A DNA stretch of 31,996 nucleotides from an uncultured Oscillospiraceae bacterium (GTDB lineage: Bacteria; Bacillota; Clostridia; Oscillospirales; Oscillospiraceae). Position 1 is the first letter of the stretch. Every line of letters begins with the position of its first letter. Shown piece after piece: positions 31,813 through 31,996 of this stretch. Where the stretch lies: positions 1-31,996 of the forward strand of contig CAJUSG010000026.1 in the NCBI GenBank assembly GCA_910589085.1. Reading direction: 5' to 3'. A program made the translations under genes and the position numbers. Under the pieces are notes generated by a model. That model searched no databases. It was not told the origin of the DNA and saw only the letters and a program-made list of their open reading frames with translations.

Positions 31813-31868
31813 CCCAAGTGCCGAAAAGTGCTTATTTTTGCCCTGTCCGGCACAAACTGAACGCAACA

Positions 31869-31914
31869 AAAACCCGCCGAAAGTCCTTGAAACACAAGGC
31901 TTTCGGCGGGTTTT
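31869..31914. terminator. Phage-borne bidirectional terminator
   Basis: A 15-bp perfect stem (31869-31883 with 31900-31914) plus an inner CCTTG/CAAGG pairing and short loop. A-tract on the left and T-tract on the right make it work in both directions. To the right it ends the lysis transcript. To the left it replaces the terminator that the tRNA-Arg gene lost on integration. Confidence 0.88.
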
Positions 31915-31917
31915 TCA

Positions 31918-31963
31918 TTGGCACGCCCGAAGGGACTCGAACCCCCAACATTCAGAACCGGAA
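31918..31963 (-). repeat. attR: attR: 46-bp repeat within the intact tRNA
   Basis: Identical to 41-86. Here it completes the tRNA-Arg gene, its 3' portion being supplied by the element while the 5' portion (31964-31995) is host DNA. Confidence 0.95.
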
Positions 31964-31995
31964 TCTGACGCTCTATCCAATTGAACTACGGACGC
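31919..31995 (-). tRNA. tRNA-Arg (anticodon CCG)
   Basis: 77-nt cloverleaf on the minus strand with encoded CCA. The acceptor stem GCGTCCG pairs with CGGGCGT (one terminal and one internal G-U). The anticodon stem TCAGA/TCTGA encloses loop TTCCGGT, anticodon CCG, reading CGG. The T arm GGGGGTTCGAGTCCC is canonical. Integration leaves it intact. Confidence 0.93.
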
Positions 31996-31996
31996 A

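Larger units (their letters stand above)
41..31963. mobile_element. Integrated P2-like prophage lacking its head module
   Basis: The element is bounded by a 46-bp direct repeat derived from the 3' part of a tRNA-Arg gene. It carries integrases at the left end, a repressor with divergent early promoters, replication and partition genes, a myovirus tail module and a lysis cassette at the right end, which is the normal prophage order. At about 31.9 kb it is short for a P2-like clostridial prophage. The missing part is the head module (terminase large subunit, portal, protease, capsid, connectors) plus the tail sheath. Partition genes and a Rep-like protein give it plasmid-like features. Boundaries are seen directly; loss of virion production is inferred. 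Confidence 0.93.

Overview
The window is one complete integrated genetic element of about 31.9 kb with a sliver of host DNA at each end. It is a P2-like prophage (contractile-tail lineage) inserted at the 3' end of a tRNA-Arg(CCG) gene. A 46-bp direct repeat (41-86 and 31918-31963) marks its limits, and the intact tRNA gene lies at the right border on the minus strand. The DNA is GC-rich, ribosome binding sites are strong AGGAGG types, and the protein families (Cys-rich KTR protein, LLH holin, C39 endolysin, clostridial-type integrases) fit a Gram-positive gut Bacillota, probably Oscillospirales/Clostridia. This host assignment is an inference from style, not from a search.

Layout. 128-2216 (minus): two overlapping tyrosine recombinase genes. 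2217-3660: gene-poor DNA with repeats and hairpins. 3660-4100: a probable type I toxin-antitoxin locus (29-residue hydrophobic peptide plus a convergent antisense RNA). 4129-5494 (minus): an AT-rich DUF4236 gene and a CI-like repressor. 5500-5800: divergent early promoter region. 5792-8140: small early regulators and hypotheticals. 8137-16666: replication and maintenance, with a replisome-organiser-like protein, a DnaB-type helicase, ParA, a large multidomain ParB, an HUH-type Rep-like protein and small proteins. 17033-27402: tail and baseplate module (tube, tail chaperone with a -1 frameshift site, tape measure, X, D, V, PAAR, U, W/gp25, J, I, fibre). 27399-29907: sigma-like multi-HTH protein and accessory tail-end proteins. 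29910-31780: lysis cassette (membrane protein, LLH holin, C39 endolysin, membrane protein).

Two lesions suggest it can no longer make virions alone. First, one open frame at 17033-18034 joins a terminase small subunit directly to a tail tube protein. Large terminase, portal, protease, capsid, connector and tail sheath genes are all absent, as expected from one in-frame deletion of the head module. Second, the baseplate spike gene V has an in-frame TAG at codon 33.

The most interesting signal is a partition-like system. Next to parA/parB the element carries a 17-bp palindrome, GTGYCCAASTTGGRCAC, at ten places. Four copies form an array with exactly 37-bp spacing (13969-14096). One lies inside parB, one lies 5 bp upstream of the antisense-RNA promoter of the toxin locus, and two lie inside late genes. 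With the Rep-like protein, helicase and toxin-antitoxin this looks like a phage-plasmid type maintenance system in an integrated, headless prophage. ParB binding to these sites is an inference.
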